From Ascaris suum (lineage: Eukaryota; Nematoda; Chromadorea; Rhabditida; Ascarididae), in the NCBI GenBank assembly GCA_013433145.1, contig CM024187.1, positions 21,668,826-21,732,825 of the forward strand: DNA of 64,000 bases, written 5' to 3'. The notes beneath the pieces are model-generated. The model saw only the letters and a list, made by a program, of their open reading frames with translations. It did not search any database and was not told the DNA's origin. A program made the translations under genes and the position numbers. Of the stretch, positions 1-23,300 are shown in pieces; position 1 is the first letter of the stretch; the number at the start of each line of letters is the position of its first letter.

Positions 1-1960
1 AAAATATAAGCGAGATGCAACGTGAGGACGGAATTTGCACAGTATCATAGAAAACAATAAACGGATATAAGAAACATAAGCCCGCGATAACGATGAGAAC
101 TCACGATCCACACAAGAGCTCTTAAACCTCTGTGAGATTCCAACATGTCTATATGATGTCTTATTTCCCCTCTTCTTCCCGCGTTTGTCAGAAGGTGTTG
201 GGATTCCTTCACGCATTCATCCCCGCGGGTGGCCTGACCATGTGGGAACAGTAAGTACACCATACTGGATGAGTTCGCAACTTCTGTCCTAGCTTATCGA
301 ATGATAGAGAAATGCACACTGATGAACATTGCGATAAATATAAACACGTTATCTTTATATATACATATAATATGAGGAAAATATGCAGAGATAACATCTC
401 GCAAGGATGCACGCTGCAGAAGTAAATTTGTGAGTGCATTTAAAGTGCTAAAGCTTTGTCTGCAGACATATCTCTCGTTGTCTCAAAGAAAGTACCCAAA
501 CACTAACAGCATATAATGTGATGAATAGTGCAGAAATTTCACTGAATTACTTGGCCTATAAAATGAATAAGGAGGATGTGATCGCACTTGAGAGCCGATT
601 TCGTTCACTGTTGCAAACCTTTGCAGCTTCAGTTATCATAGAACTGCTCAAGTGAGAACCATTCGAGCCAGAAAACCTTATCGCTATACTAAGTTAGCCT
701 CATTTCTATCGACTTCAATGCATGCAAGAGATCTTGAACTAACAACTTTTTTTTTTTTGAACTTATCGAAACAACATCCAATAAGCAGTAAAGTTGTGAG
801 AACCGATGCTTTTATGTAAATTTGACTTGTGCAATAAAATAAATTAGCTTTTTTTGCATATTATTCAAAAAGCAACAAATCCATTCTCGCTCACGCTTAA
901 TTCTCACATTTAACTGATTGCAGAAAACGCGAAAAATTGCTGTGTAGCGTTTCACATTTACAGCGCTACGAAAGGTTTTCAAGGTGTTGTTCATAATCAT
1001 ATCGAACCTCGAACGACCATCATGTAAGCACCTCAAAGCTCCATCTAGTAAGCAACAAAGCAATTGCGCACGATAAAGGCTGATTTTGCGCCTTATCAAC
1101 GCCTTGCTAAAATTGTGCTGATTCATATTCTCGTTTCGATCACAATAAACAGAAATACGAGATTACTGAACGATTCGCTATTAGCAGCCGGAGTTCGTTT
1201 GCTTCTTTCTCTGACTATATGCATACTCGTCTGACACCACTCACTTTTGGATAAGTGTGCTGATTGGATGCACATATATGGTTTCAGTAGTGGTATGCTG
1301 GGTGCGTTTCCCGTGTGCGAATGGGTATGAAGCTTCGGCATCGGCAACAGTGGTATTACGCTGTAATGAGCTTTCTCTTTAGTTCCCGAAACGAATCTGA
1401 GGTTACGGTAGAAAAAGGGCTGTTGGAATTGCGCGGTATGAAAATAGTATCAGTGCGGCACGAAGGCGGCAATGCGCCAATATCGCGAATTTTTATTTGT
1501 AGGTTATAGGGTGTGTTGGAACGGATTTCCTCGAGCAGGATTGGGAGAGCATGGGGTTGATTCTTCTCCGCGCGGTTTGGTTGATTCTTTGATGGGGGAC
1601 GGAGGGCGACTAGCTGACGTTGTAGCCCCGTCGCTTCGCGGGGCGGGCATCTAAGCAGTGACGTCGCATGACTCCAAGAAGGCTGGTGCGAAGTTTGGTC
1701 CTCTAGAGGGGGTGAGGAAGGGGCAATTCTTTCGAAAGACAGGGCCATCATAGGATTCTTCATATCCTAGTTGGCATTAATATTTACCAGAATTAGCCGG
1801 AAATTGCTGAGTGAGCGTGGATGTGATTTGCCTATTCATTGCTCATTTTAATTTTGATGTTCGTTTAGGATGTACGTTGAAGTTGAAACGCGGAATGTTT
1901 GCTCTAAAAAAAACTTCTTGGGAACTCTTTTCGCTGAGTGAATTAGTTTTTTGCTACTTA
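1..1960. other. Upstream intergenic region of the TFIIS gene
   Basis: No gene is supported here. The stretch is mostly AT-rich, with a more GC-rich patch at about 1290-1760 that could hold promoter sequence for the TFIIS gene; it contains a CRE-like TGACGTC at about 1659. Open frames exist on both strands in the GC-rich patch (for example minus 1356-1763), but none shows a recognisable domain, so I treat them as chance or as remnants of a dispersed repeat. Confidence 0.4.
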
Positions 1961-1998
1961 CTGCAGACTTGGAGAGTAAATCTTCTGCTGCCGCTAGG
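1961..1998 (+). promoter_or_regulatory. 3' splice acceptor (cis or spliced-leader) and 5' UTR of TFIIS
   Basis: A TACTGCAG acceptor ends at 1966, about 30 bases before the TFIIS ATG at 1999. In nematodes such a position fits spliced-leader trans-splicing just upstream of the start codon, or an acceptor for a 5' UTR intron. The sequence cannot tell the two apart. Confidence 0.4.
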
Positions 1999-12057
<10,059 letters not shown>

Positions 12058-12191
12058 ATACGGCGACCCATATCTCTTTCCGCTACCTGCGGACGCGTAC
12101 TGTCTGCAGCAACGGGTGCACTTGGACTTTTGCTTCATTAATGAAAATGAGTCGACTAATTTTAATTTTTGGCCGAATATTGGTGTAAAGG

Positions 12192-12197
12192 AATAAA
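12192..12197 (+). terminator. Poly(A) signal AATAAA for TFIIS
   Basis: AATAAA lies about 135 bases after the TFIIS stop codon, a normal distance for a nematode 3' UTR. Confidence 0.6.
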
Positions 12198-14596
12198 AGT
12201 CGTGGTTTATTTTGTTTTGTTTTCTATTTTTTGATGTTTTAATGTTTATTTCAATTTTTTTAAACAGATTCAACGCTATGAATGTATAATTTTTGCGACT
12301 ATGTAGGCATATGCCGTTATTGGCTGGTTCCTTTGTGGCAAGTTGTTCTAGCTGTGGGCATAGATGCCACTTATTCTGTTGACTTCTATCGCATTTTAAC
12401 TAACTGTGAGGTTTGAGAATTAAGACTTGGTTGGGCGAAGATTAGTGGTAAGAATACATTGCGCTTTGTCGGTTCTTTTACCGAGGTGATTTCCTTTGTG
12501 TCACGCTTGCCTATCACAATTTCGTCTTCAAAAGCATCTAGAAAATAATATTAAAGGTTGTAAGCTGTCGGTAAATTTGCGTGCATTTTGCGTCGATTGG
12601 GTATTTCTAATAGAGGGCAAATCACAGAAAATGAAATGTTTTCTTGAAGGTTTGCACGAGTGATCGGATTAATTAAATTATAAGGCGTTAGTTTTCGCTA
12701 GTGTTTATTCGTTGCAGGTAAATCTTGAAACTCGTTGGTTAGTTGAGGGCAGTGCAATAACACACATCGTGACAGCATCTCTGGCCCCGCTTCATTTCCT
12801 AGGAGGTCGCTTGTTTCGTTCTTTTTTTTTCACTTAAGGGGTGAAGGTCTTGTGTCTTAGATAGGAAGGTTTGTAAGGAGTATAATAAAATGGAGATTTA
12901 AAAGAATTTCTGAAGGAGGCGATTAGAAGGATTCCGTTTCATTTCTAGTGATTTATATCGAAGAGTATAAGAGAATTGTTGTTCTATGACGCACTCAGAG
13001 AAATTGATGTTGTATTTTATGTTGTTTGAAAGTCGAACATTCTAATATTTTCAAGAAAAAGTTGCGAAAGCATATAAATTATAATCTCCGTTAACAGATT
13101 CCCAGATCTCAGCAAAGTAGAGTTAGAACTAAGGCTTATTTTAATTTATGCCAATGAAATTTTTGCATCAACTGAGCATTTTCGCGAAAATTTCATCCTC
13201 CGCTCGTTCAAAATCTTCAATTTTCGATTATTTATGCCGTAAGCATTGCATCGAATTCTCGTATTCAATTATGGCGTTCATGATCGTCTTCATTGTTATT
13301 AATAAACTAGAAACACATGAGCCAGTCTTATTTTCACGTTAGTCGCATCAGTAATCTTGAGTTGGTTGGAGTTATTTGCATAAGAGATTACTTTTGGAGT
13401 TATTTAGATAAAAGGTTTTTCCTTTATTCCACTAAAACTTCCGATTATTTATTTTTGGTTATCTCCGATGATTGTTACGCCGCTTTTTGTACGTTCCACT
13501 CGTGCTGTCCTCTTTTGTAGTTATGAGTTTTCTTTCTTGACCTTATACAAACTTATAATCATCTCACCATCTTTTGTACGATGCGTTGTCTTTCCATTCG
13601 ATGGAGTTCGTTATAAAACTATCCAACGAACTTTAACCCCTCCCGAAATATTAGTTCGCTGTTTGAGTTACAATGGTTGCTTCTTTAATTCATAGCGGAC
13701 GAATAAAGATTAGAATGAAAAAGATATTGACGAAACAATGATTTGCATTCGTTAGTAACTAAACAAATTTTGGCAGCTAAAAGAAGCACTAAGTGCAACT
13801 CATAAGCGAAGTAAACGAAACGAGCACGTTTAAACTGATCCAAAGTGATGTATCCGTTGAAAATTTCTCATCCATCTCCTGGATGTTGTTTTTATTCGAC
13901 AGGCGAAAAAAAAAACTAGTCGGAATATATGTTTTCTCTCAACGAAATTTTCTCTGCGCTGCTGTTCAGCTGGATGTTCCAGGATGTTGTCGCTTATCCA
14001 TCTTTCAAAAGATAAACGGGTGATATAAACAGAAATCGACCAGTGGTCTAGCCTATTGTGTAGTAGTTATGCTGGTCCAATCGAATGTGCGTTTATTTAG
14101 TCAGCCCACCTAATGATGCAATGCTATAATGTTTGGAAATGGAACAGAGACGAGTGTTGATAATTACCTCTCAGTTGCGTGTGGCTTTTTTCAAGTGGTA
14201 TCCAATAATCGTCTCTCACAATTGAGCTCCTGGTTGCTTTTTTTTTTTGTTTAAGCGCCGTTTGTGGGCTCAATTACTCTGTAATTTCGATTGTGGTTTG
14301 TTTGACTAATCTTACAAATATATTGTTTTAGTAATATTTTGTGCAGAGGATCGATGTCTGTTAAATTGTTGTGCTTTTTCGACTAGCGTAATTGATCTGT
14401 GGATGCTTATCGATGTAATTTGAAATGTTTTAACACGTTGCATAAAACTTTCTGTTGTAATACTGTTGACTGAATCGTTACATATCCGATAGGTGCTTAA
14501 GAGCTACAGCTGCTGATATGTATAGAACGTATTCCTTATGTATGGGAAAGGTTTTAAATCGACATAAGAGCTGTATAACCCCAGTATATATATATA

Positions 14597-14650
14597 TCAC
14601 AGCACATCCCTCTGTTCGGCTCCACGTTAATCACAGCACATCCCTCAGTT
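14597..14650. repeat. Short direct repeat (ATCACAGCACATCCCTC, two copies)
   Basis: The 17-base unit occurs at about 14597 and again at about 14630, separated by 16 bases, next to a short TA run. No function is evident. Confidence 0.6.
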
Positions 14651-15189
14651 CCCCTCATGAACAATTTTTTTAGATCTAGCTCTTTCCCGCGTCATCCCTT
14701 TTGACTGCCTGACAAAACCGTGTTAGCAATCCCGCCATGTTCCGTTAAGGATAAGAGGACAGTTGAAGGTGAGGAAGGGCAAGAGTTTGAGGACTACCAG
14801 GCAGCTACTTATTCCATCATATTACGGTTCATTTAGCCTCTAAAATTCACTTTCACCGTGTGTTTTTATCGCATATGCGGACGATCGACCCCTTTTTAAG
14901 CTGCATGGTTGTCGGCTGAAATTCACTTGATGAGATGCGTCTCAGAAGTCCGTGGCCAAAACTAATGGCTGGGACAGTGGTGGGATGTGGAGATGGTATT
15001 AGCAGTCGCCAGAGCTCCGGTGAAGCGTAAGGTTTTTTTTTTGGTGCAATATATGTGGGGTTTTTATGATATTGAAGTACGGTAGGCGAGAACAGTGCGT
15101 CGCGCAAAGTCAAACGTCAAGAGCACAGAGGCAGATCAAAAGGCTACTCGGCATATGTCGTGAGGCTAGCATGAGGCAGAATCGGGAGG

Positions 15190-16110
15190 ATATAAAAGGA
15201 GTTGATATATGCTCATGAATTCATTGCAGATTCTGGGCTGGTGTGGAGGCCGAGTGGGTCTCGTGGTGGCAGTGGAGGCACGAGAGGTGGTCGGCGCGGC
15301 GAAGAGTACGACTGCGGTATCGTGCCGACAGTCGAGGCTATCCTAGCGTCCCTTCGCGTTTGTCACATTTTGTGTAAGTGTGATAAACTGTTGGCTCCTT
15401 ACACCTGTGTTGTCTCGCGAGTTACCCGACCGCAGCTCGACAGAGGGTACAAACAGACCCACAAGGAGATCTGGACGGCTGGACGACCAAAGGGGAGCTG
15501 ATCCTTATACGTGCTTTTAGGTTCATGACGTGAGCATCGCAACAATTTTACAAGAACCTTCCATTGTCTCTAATACTGTTTTACAAATGGTGATTTTATT
15601 TCCAGTCGTTCTGTCATTTTCCTATCACATGCCTAAGGCACTTTGTTATTCGTACGTCCAGCAAAACGTTCTCCGCTTCCTTTCTTTTTTCTGTCCCTCC
15701 CAGCAGCGTAGGGGACTTCAAAGAAAGAAGAATGCTTGAACTTTGAAGAAGTTTCATGCGCGTTCAGCTCTCCGCATTTCCTCCGGCTGGAGAGTACATG
15801 CGGCACAACGCAGTACTTGTAGGCGCCTGTCCAACAAAACGCTGCAGCAATCGCCAAAAATTAGGATGAGGTGTGATGAGGTCAAACTCAGCTTCGGACT
15901 TGAGTTCAGCTTAGTAGAACTTCAAATTTTTTGCGAGGTGTGACGTATTTGTCAGCTGTGCAAACTTTCTTGCAGCAAACCCGAAACTCCTCGGAAGGCT
16001 GGCAGGTAATAAGAGGCACGAGTGACCGGCGCGCAAATAACAGCAGCGGGACGCTGGGGCGTAAGCGAACGCGTGAAGTCCCCGCCGTGGAAGTGGCGAG
16101 AGCAGGTGTG
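15190..16110 (+). promoter_or_regulatory. GC-rich patch with TATA-like and splice-like signals
   Basis: Base composition shifts upward here compared with the flanks. TATAAAAG lies at about 15191. TTGCAG acceptors end at 15229 and about 15975, and GT donors follow at about 15374 (GTAAGT) and 16006 (GTAATA). The stretch 15230-15373 is open or almost open in all three frames, so coding cannot be inferred from openness alone. It could be a promoter with non-coding first exons of the downstream gene, or a missed short gene. Confidence 0.25.
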
Positions 16111-18226
16111 GTCGGGCGCGATCGTATGAGGTCAGAAAATTGCCAGGACGGGAATTTTTTTTTCTTTTGAGGGGAGGAAGAGGGGAGAAGAGGATGTGGT
16201 TTTACTCTCGGAATATTCCCTTCGAGAAATTTGTGGTTGCAGAATGCGAACTCATAGTTTTGTTTTGCATGCACAACATCCTGCGCTTGAAAGGTGACTG
16301 TATTCTGCATTCCTCTAAAAACCACTTTGTCGCCTTTGTAATATTTGATACCCGCGCCCGTGTCACTTCACGGAACCTGGCGTAGCGACAATCGGATCAG
16401 TTTGGTGAAATGAGGGGAATTATTTGTGCTAACTTTGATTATGTTCGGATGAAGGCCCTATAGGAATGAGGAGTACAGATATGATACTTTCATATAAGTC
16501 ACAGTAGACAGTCGAGTAAACAAATGCTGAGGTGTGGTTTAAAAGATTTCGCACTGCTACACAACGGCGGTGCGTATTGCGCTTGTTCCAGTTGGCGGTG
16601 GAAGTTGGGAGTGTTGGGGGAGGGAGGGGGGGGGGGAAGAGAGACAGCATTATTTGTTTTTTTGTGGATTCTTGTTGCTGTGTTTTATGAATGTACACTT
16701 TGAGTGCACCATTTTACGCCACAAATTCAGTATTGCGTACAATGTGTTCAAATATATTTTGGTGATGAGTGCTGTTGTTGATTTATGCGTTCACCTTTTT
16801 AGTTCATTTTATTTGTCGTTCCTCTTTTATCGATTTCAAAGAATGGCGTATATTAAAATATTCATCTTTTGACACTAAAATTTCCTTGAAATAAAACAGA
16901 AAGAACAATCAGTCAAATAATCGACGATGAACTGGTAGGAAATTTTCAGCTCGTAAAGTTAATCGCCGTCTCTAATTGTGTTGAGAGTGGAGATGCGCTA
17001 ATTAAATTCCGACTCCATCCGTCAAATGCAAATACGAGTGGACGCAACTCATCAGTTATTCACATCGGCATATTTCATAATGGCTTCCATAAATCCGCAA
17101 AGGTTTTACTAAAATGGAGTGAATTGATACGACCGTTTTTACGTGAGGTCCCCGTAATTTTAGCACGTTTAGTTTCATTTTCCATGCAAATTTTGTCGCA
17201 TTATAATCCCCATACAATCCTTAATGAACAGTTTAAGCCACTTCAAAGTGTAATATGCATTTAAATTAATTTCACAGTGTTGTTATAGGATAGTCTGGCC
17301 GAGATGGGGTGATTTCGAAGGCGCCGTAGTCAATGGCAAGTGCAACGTAATGTGCTAAGCGTTGTTGATTATTACAGGTGCATTGAGCTCGCACCTCAGA
17401 GAATTCTGTTTCGGTTTGCGTATTCGAATGAAAAGGAATAACAGTGCAGGTGGCTGTAAACGCCAATCCAGTTCACTCGGAAAGCGAACGCTGCGACCTC
17501 GACTCGAATACAAAGAAGAGGTGTTTTCTTGTCAATATTCCTTTCGTCGATTAACTTGCTGGTTTCTCTCACATTGCATTCGATTCGATCATCGAACATT
17601 ACAATTTTATAAAAGAGGGGAGGAGGTCGATGGAAATGAGCCATTCTCTTGTAATTTTTAAATAGTACCACAATAAATTCTTGCTAGCGCAATGTGGCAC
17701 GCAAGCGTATTTGATTTCAGTATAGGGAATGCTTCAAGCGGCTTCATTTATGATGCGTTTTTATTATTGAACTGATTAAATTACTCTCTAAAACTTTATT
17801 TATGAATAAAGTATTGAAAGAGTTGACAACAAAAAAGCAAACTAATGAGACGAATGATTTGAAGATTTTCATATTGTGGCAGAATTCTGATTAATTTTCC
17901 GCATATTTAGTTTTATTTAAGTGTATTTTATGTGCGATATTCATTGTAATATTGCAAGCCGAATATTATAAGTTTGCTTCGATTGGCACCGGAGTAACAT
18001 GGATTGTATATGATAAGAAAGTCGAATGATTTAGTCGAAACACACACGGAGAAGAAAGATTAGCTGCGATCGAGCCTTAATAAATTCCTTGAGAAAGTTG
18101 CTAATCCGGAAGCGCTTTTCACGCATATGTGACACCGAAGTTATGATAAGGTAAGATGTACGAAACTAGCAAGAGTTATGATCTTGTGTAGCAACACGAA
18201 ACCATTTGCTCTGCTGAGTTGCAATC

Positions 18227-19555
18227 ATGAAGCCCATACCTGGGTGCTGTTTATTTTTCCATCCTCTTAAAGCCGTAATTATAGATTCGTCTTTCGTGCC
18301 AAAGGCAATGCAGGTGACATTTACAGGCATCATTCAAGAAATGTTTTGGATTTATTTGGCGTGTGCGTTGTAGTGAAGCCGCAATTTGTTGGTTGCGGAT
18401 TGGGGTATTGAGCGTTCCGCTTGCGAAGTCTCCAAGTCAGTAGCAGCGCTCGCCTGGCTGCTTGTTCGGTTTTCAGCTACCTGTCAAACCTAATCTCCCA
18501 CTATAACTGTTTTCCCGAGTCTCATTCTTCATCGTTTTTCATGTTATCGAATCTGTATGTTTATGTGTTTTTGTGTTTATTGGCTGTGATATGTTTATCT
18601 CTCTTTGATAGTCATATTCGCGATAACGCTTATCAAAATTTAGGAGGGATTTGTTGAGAGTGAAGTGAAAAAGGCTCTGTTGGAGTCAATCTACGAACAA
18701 AGAAAACGGGATCGAAGAAAGGAGCTGGAAGAAGAGGAGAAGGAGAAGAAAGAGGAAGAAAAGCGTAAAAGGCAGAGGAAAGAGGAAAAGAAGGATCCCA
18801 ATTGGTTGCCATCAACTCGTGATTTCGTTCGATTCATATCACTCAACTACACGAACGGTATGTTCTGATTGTTCTTATGCATCACGTTGTTTTCAGGTAA
18901 TTGCCGCTCAGTTATTTTCGATACTTCTTCAGTCGTATTTAACTTTTGTGCTTTTAGCATCGGTGATAGCAGTAGCTGAGTACAACGCTGCATAGTAAAC
19001 GTTCATAGAAAGTGCGCTGGCTTGTTGATCTCATTTCTATGCTTTGCATCATTTTATAGCGTGATCGCTGCTGGCATATGACATTCAAATTTTGTTCATT
19101 TTATTTTTTCGCAACGTCGACAGCATATTCCACTCGCTGATATTCACTCAGCAATGCGGGCTTATTTTCTAGGTCCTAACATGGCTGAATTTACGTGCTC
19201 AAGGGGCATCTTAACGTTCAAGTTTATTCCTCAAATATGTGAATGGAATTGGTTGATACGGACGTTCTCCATTTCTATGACTTCATTATGCTGTCTAATC
19301 CTTTTAAACTTTTTAACTCATTTGCTTACTCTCCAAAAGCGGTTCCTAATGAAAAGTCATTTTACTCTAATATCCAGCCTGTTTTGTTTTCTTTCTTCGT
19401 TCACACCCATCTTTTTTCCTGTCTGTCTTTTTCATTGGATTTAAGTAAGTGATCGTTATTTATTGGAAGATATAGACGATTTGCCGGCCGATCTTCGACA
19501 GTTCCACTCATTGCCGCTCGAGCATATTCCTGTGCCCACCGATCCTGAAAAATGA
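18227..19555 (+). CDS. Small charged coiled-coil protein, unrecognised, up to 3 exons
   Basis: Proposed exons are 18227-18313, 18644-18857 and 19446-19555, giving 136 aa in phase. Exons 2 and 3 are better supported than exon 1. Exon 2 encodes a long Lys/Glu/Arg-rich helix (KKALLESIYEQRKRDRRKEL onward), then an ordered-looking segment with NWLPSTRDFVRFISLNY. Exon 3 encodes an acidic, Pro-containing tail (LLEDIDDLPADLRQFH, then LEHIPVPTDPEK) ending in TGA. Exon 1 is the nearest ATG-led frame with a phase-0 donor (CAG|GTGACA); it is short and Cys/hydrophobic-rich, so the true start may lie elsewhere. The acceptor of exon 3 is TTTAAG, weaker than usual. I do not recognise the family. The ordered tails on both sides of the charged helix argue against a chance frame. 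The gene ends about 0.8 kb before PIG-O. Confidence 0.5.
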
Positions 19556-20339
19556 ATAGCAGTTTTGTAAGTTTTGATTGATTGTATTTTTTTGTTGTAG
19601 CATTTACTTTGCCCGCTGTCTTGATTGTTTTTGTTGTTTACCGTTTTCGTTCTTAATATTGCATACAAAACAATTACAAATTACTGCGTCGAATGTGTTT
19701 AAACAAACACAACTTATACAATTGTATAGTTTATGTTGTAGCAGTAATGCTTCTGAGTAATGTTTACTGTGCAGCCATCAGCGAGGCTGACTGAGAATAG
19801 GCACTCGAATTTACTGACCTTTCACTGGAATATGCACCGTCGGGAATTTCACTGATAGGCGGGATCTCAAGCTGTTTCATTTTGAATTGGGACGAACTCT
19901 GTTATTGCTGATGATTGGTTTTGAGAAGTGGCATCGTTCCTACTAGGTAGATGTTTACACATAAGCCATTCAACCTCAAGTAGACGTCGCTGCAATTTTT
20001 TTTTTTCGACGGATTTGGAGGTGGCTGTGCTGTGGATAGGATTACCTGATTTTTCGACGTTAAGGAGATTGTCTGAAGCCATGAAATCGGATACTGCAAT
20101 CACAGCGGTGAAATGTTTAAAATATCGGCAGAATTCGATATCGCAAAAAAAGTATGAGCTTGTTTTTTGTTAGGTTTTTGATTCGCACTCAAAAGAATGC
20201 GTATCACTTGATTACAGTGAGGCTTTTTGGCGCTGTGCATTAACGCGTATGTGCCCCAGTATGTACGTATCAGTTCGTTTCCATGTGCAGGGATATCTCC
20301 GTTGCTTCATCATGTTTTTTTTTTCAAACCGGCTCATGC
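19556..20339 (+). other. Spacer between coiled-coil gene and PIG-O
   Basis: About 0.8 kb without a supported exon. A GTGCAG acceptor ends at about 20290 upstream of the PIG-O start and could be a spliced-leader site. Two genes in the same direction with a sub-kilobase gap could be a nematode operon, but this spacing is larger than typical ones. Confidence 0.35.
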
Positions 20340-23300
20340 ATGTTAACTGAAAGGGGTCATTTACAGGCTCATTTTGTGAATATTGTACTGCTTTCTTTAT
20401 GCTTTATTATTGCACTGCTGCTCTTCCAACACGGGTTTTTGCTGAAACGTCACGAGGTGCAGACTCGAAGTTCATGCTCGGATGTTACGGTGACCCGTTC
20501 CGCATGTTGGTTGCCAGCGCGCTATCAGCGTGCTATCATTCTCTTGGTCGATGCACTACGTTACGACTTTGTTGCGCCACAGTCCTCATCTTCCTCGCAG
20601 ACGTTGTTCGGTGGTCGTTTACCTTCAGTCACTCGTCTATTGCGTGAGAACAATGGTAGGGTCTTTTCAGGATTCTCACTCATACACACTTTGTCAGTAT
20701 AGAACGGGTCGCACGTCGAAACTTGTGGATTGTTAGGTATGATGTAGGCTGCTGTGAAATCTGGTTCTATAGCACTAACTGTTGTTACTGAAAAACTTGA
20801 GTGGATGATCATATTGTTGGATGGGCTAAGCAACTTCATATTGCGAATGCTTTGGTTATCCTTATTCGCAGTAATTTGCAGAATCGGCTGTGCTGATGCA
20901 CTTCATTGCTGATCCTCCAACCACAACAATGCAGAGGCTAAAAGCGTTGACGACCGGCTCACTGCCGACCTTTATTGACGTCGGTTCTAATTTCGCGAGT
21001 ACGGCGATAGTTGAGGATAACTGGGTGGAGCAGATAGTGTCATCCGGCCGTAATATCACCTTTCTTGGTGACGATACTTGGTCACTTCTCAGCCTGTTTT
21101 CAGTATTGTTTCGAAGTTTTTGTTAAACTGAATCTGTATGTTTCTGCTGAATTGCCCATCAGTCTCACTTTGTTAGACAAACTTTAAAGTCTTCTCTTGC
21201 CTTTGGTTTCATATGCCTATAGGACTCGGGGTATTTGATAAAAGAGGCTTGCGTTACATGTACCTTTGATCGTAATACTTCTCTGAAATCAGTAGCATTT
21301 GATTTTGCGTAAAGTTGAGTTGTTATGCAGTAAAGCTCCAATAGCGTTCAGCTTTTATAATTGTTTGCGATAGCATTTTTTTAAACTGTAAAGTGGATGT
21401 GAGTTTCATTGAAGGATTTCATTGTTCCCGTCGCAGTTTCACCGTCATTTCGATATGCCCTCTTTCGACGTGAACGATCTCAACAGTGTTGACGATATGA
21501 TCATAGGTTGGCATTAACGATCGTTTAAACGATATGAGAAATATTGGTGCGTTCAAGACAGTGAATGCTTTATGCAGACAGGAATGTCGACGAAGCTGCA
21601 ATTGAGTAGTGCTATAAATTTGCATGATTCCCGATTTTTCGCTCAATTGATTCTACTTCCACCTCTCAGTTTACTTATTTGCAATTACTTTGGTTAATTT
21701 ATTCAGATTTCATGGTAAGTGGCGCACTTTCTCTGAAATTAAATCCAGGTCAATCGACTGCCTTTCTCACCGTCGTTGTTCATTGAATGCTCATTTGACA
21801 GAGTGTTTTTACTGCAAAAGTGGGTATATTGTTTTGGTAAGGGTGGTAGTTCATAGCAGTTTGTTATTGGCGTGTTATATCTTTGGAGTGCACTGTGAGG
21901 ATGCATCCATGGAATATGTTTGCAATAAGTGCTAAATGAGTTTTAAATTAAGGTGAATCTTTATTTATAGCATTATCGAGGTTGTCTTAATAAATTGCAG
22001 CAGAGTTTCTAATAGATATCAGTGATTATGCGAAGGTATAGTTTCTTTGAGTGTAGAAAAAGCAACACCAATTGAAAAGATGATTTTAACAAATTGACGA
22101 ACAGCTAACCTAACAAGCACCTGAAATCTTTTGATGTCTGAGTTTTTATCAAGAAGCATATTTGCACATGTTCGCTATAAAATAGATAAATAGAAAGAGG
22201 AACGGTTAATTCCGCGTAGACCCTCGTTGAAATGTAGTGGATATCGGAGTCTTGAAACATGGGCATTGCAAGTTCCATTGAAGCCACATTGGCTGCCCGT
22301 GTCTGCGTCGAAGAAATTTGAATTTAGAATTTAGTGATGTTTTAAGAATTGATAGTGCTGCTAGTTTGGCTAATGAGATTATCTAAAATTTCCTTAAGGG
22401 CACATTTTCGAGGAGTTATCTCGATCCGATTGGAATGTGCTCATCGCGCATTTCCTCGGAGTGGATCACTGTGGTCACAAATATGGTCCAAATCATGAGG
22501 AAATGGCTCGCAGATTAGCGTTTATTGACGATTTGATTAGTAACGTCACTGAGATACTCGACGAGCAGACCGTGTTGATCGTTATGGGTGATCACGGTAT
22601 GACTGAGACGGGTGATCACGGTGGCGACACTGGATTGGAAACGGATGCCGCTCTCTTTATCTATTCACGTAAGCGGCTCCTTTTCAGCGCTCCGCCAAAA
22701 TCTATTTCTCAGGTAATATTTATGAATATTTCTCTTCTTAACTAATAATTTCAGCAGTACAAGATACTAGAATCTAGAAAGCTTTATGAGTTCTAAGGGA
22801 TGTACTCCACATGCGGAATGATATATATCATACGACATATTCTTGTCTTTCGCATGGCAGCTGCGGTTAACGAGCGCTCTTTCAGATCTTAGAATTTATA
22901 CTGCATTTACTCAGTAACGTTCTAAATGTTTATAGTGATGCAGAACTTGGCATCGCAAATTGAGATGTGTTTAAATCAGACTGGAAGAGGTTCGGGAAAT
23001 TTCCATCCACTACAATTGCATTCAGACAATGCAGACTACCTAAGAAAAGTCCTCTTGAGAAGCTCCAAAAAAAAAAACGCCCCGATAGATTTAAAATTCA
23101 TAGGAAAAAGTTGATTCATACATTATCTTTACCGACTTATTCTTGTACTTTCCTTCTCTTCCAGCAGATATGCCCATCCCTAGAAACCATGCAAGCAGAG
23201 ATTAGACAGGATTACTCGTAGACTATTCCCCAGTGAAGGTCATCAATTTATAGGATGCATCCTTGTCCGCCATTCTACTTATAAAGTCTGTTACTTCATT

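Larger units (their letters stand above)
12198..18226. other. 6 kb intergenic spacer between TFIIS and the small coiled-coil gene
   Basis: Mostly AT-rich with no supported coding exon. It includes a short direct repeat near 14597-14650 and a GC-richer patch at 15190-16110, listed separately. Open frames here are short, use AT-biased codons and match nothing I recognise. Confidence 0.5.

Noticed and set aside
1356..1763. 135-codon minus frame upstream of TFIIS
   Set aside because: Lies in a GC-richer patch where long frames arise easily; overlapping + frames also exist and no domain is visible.
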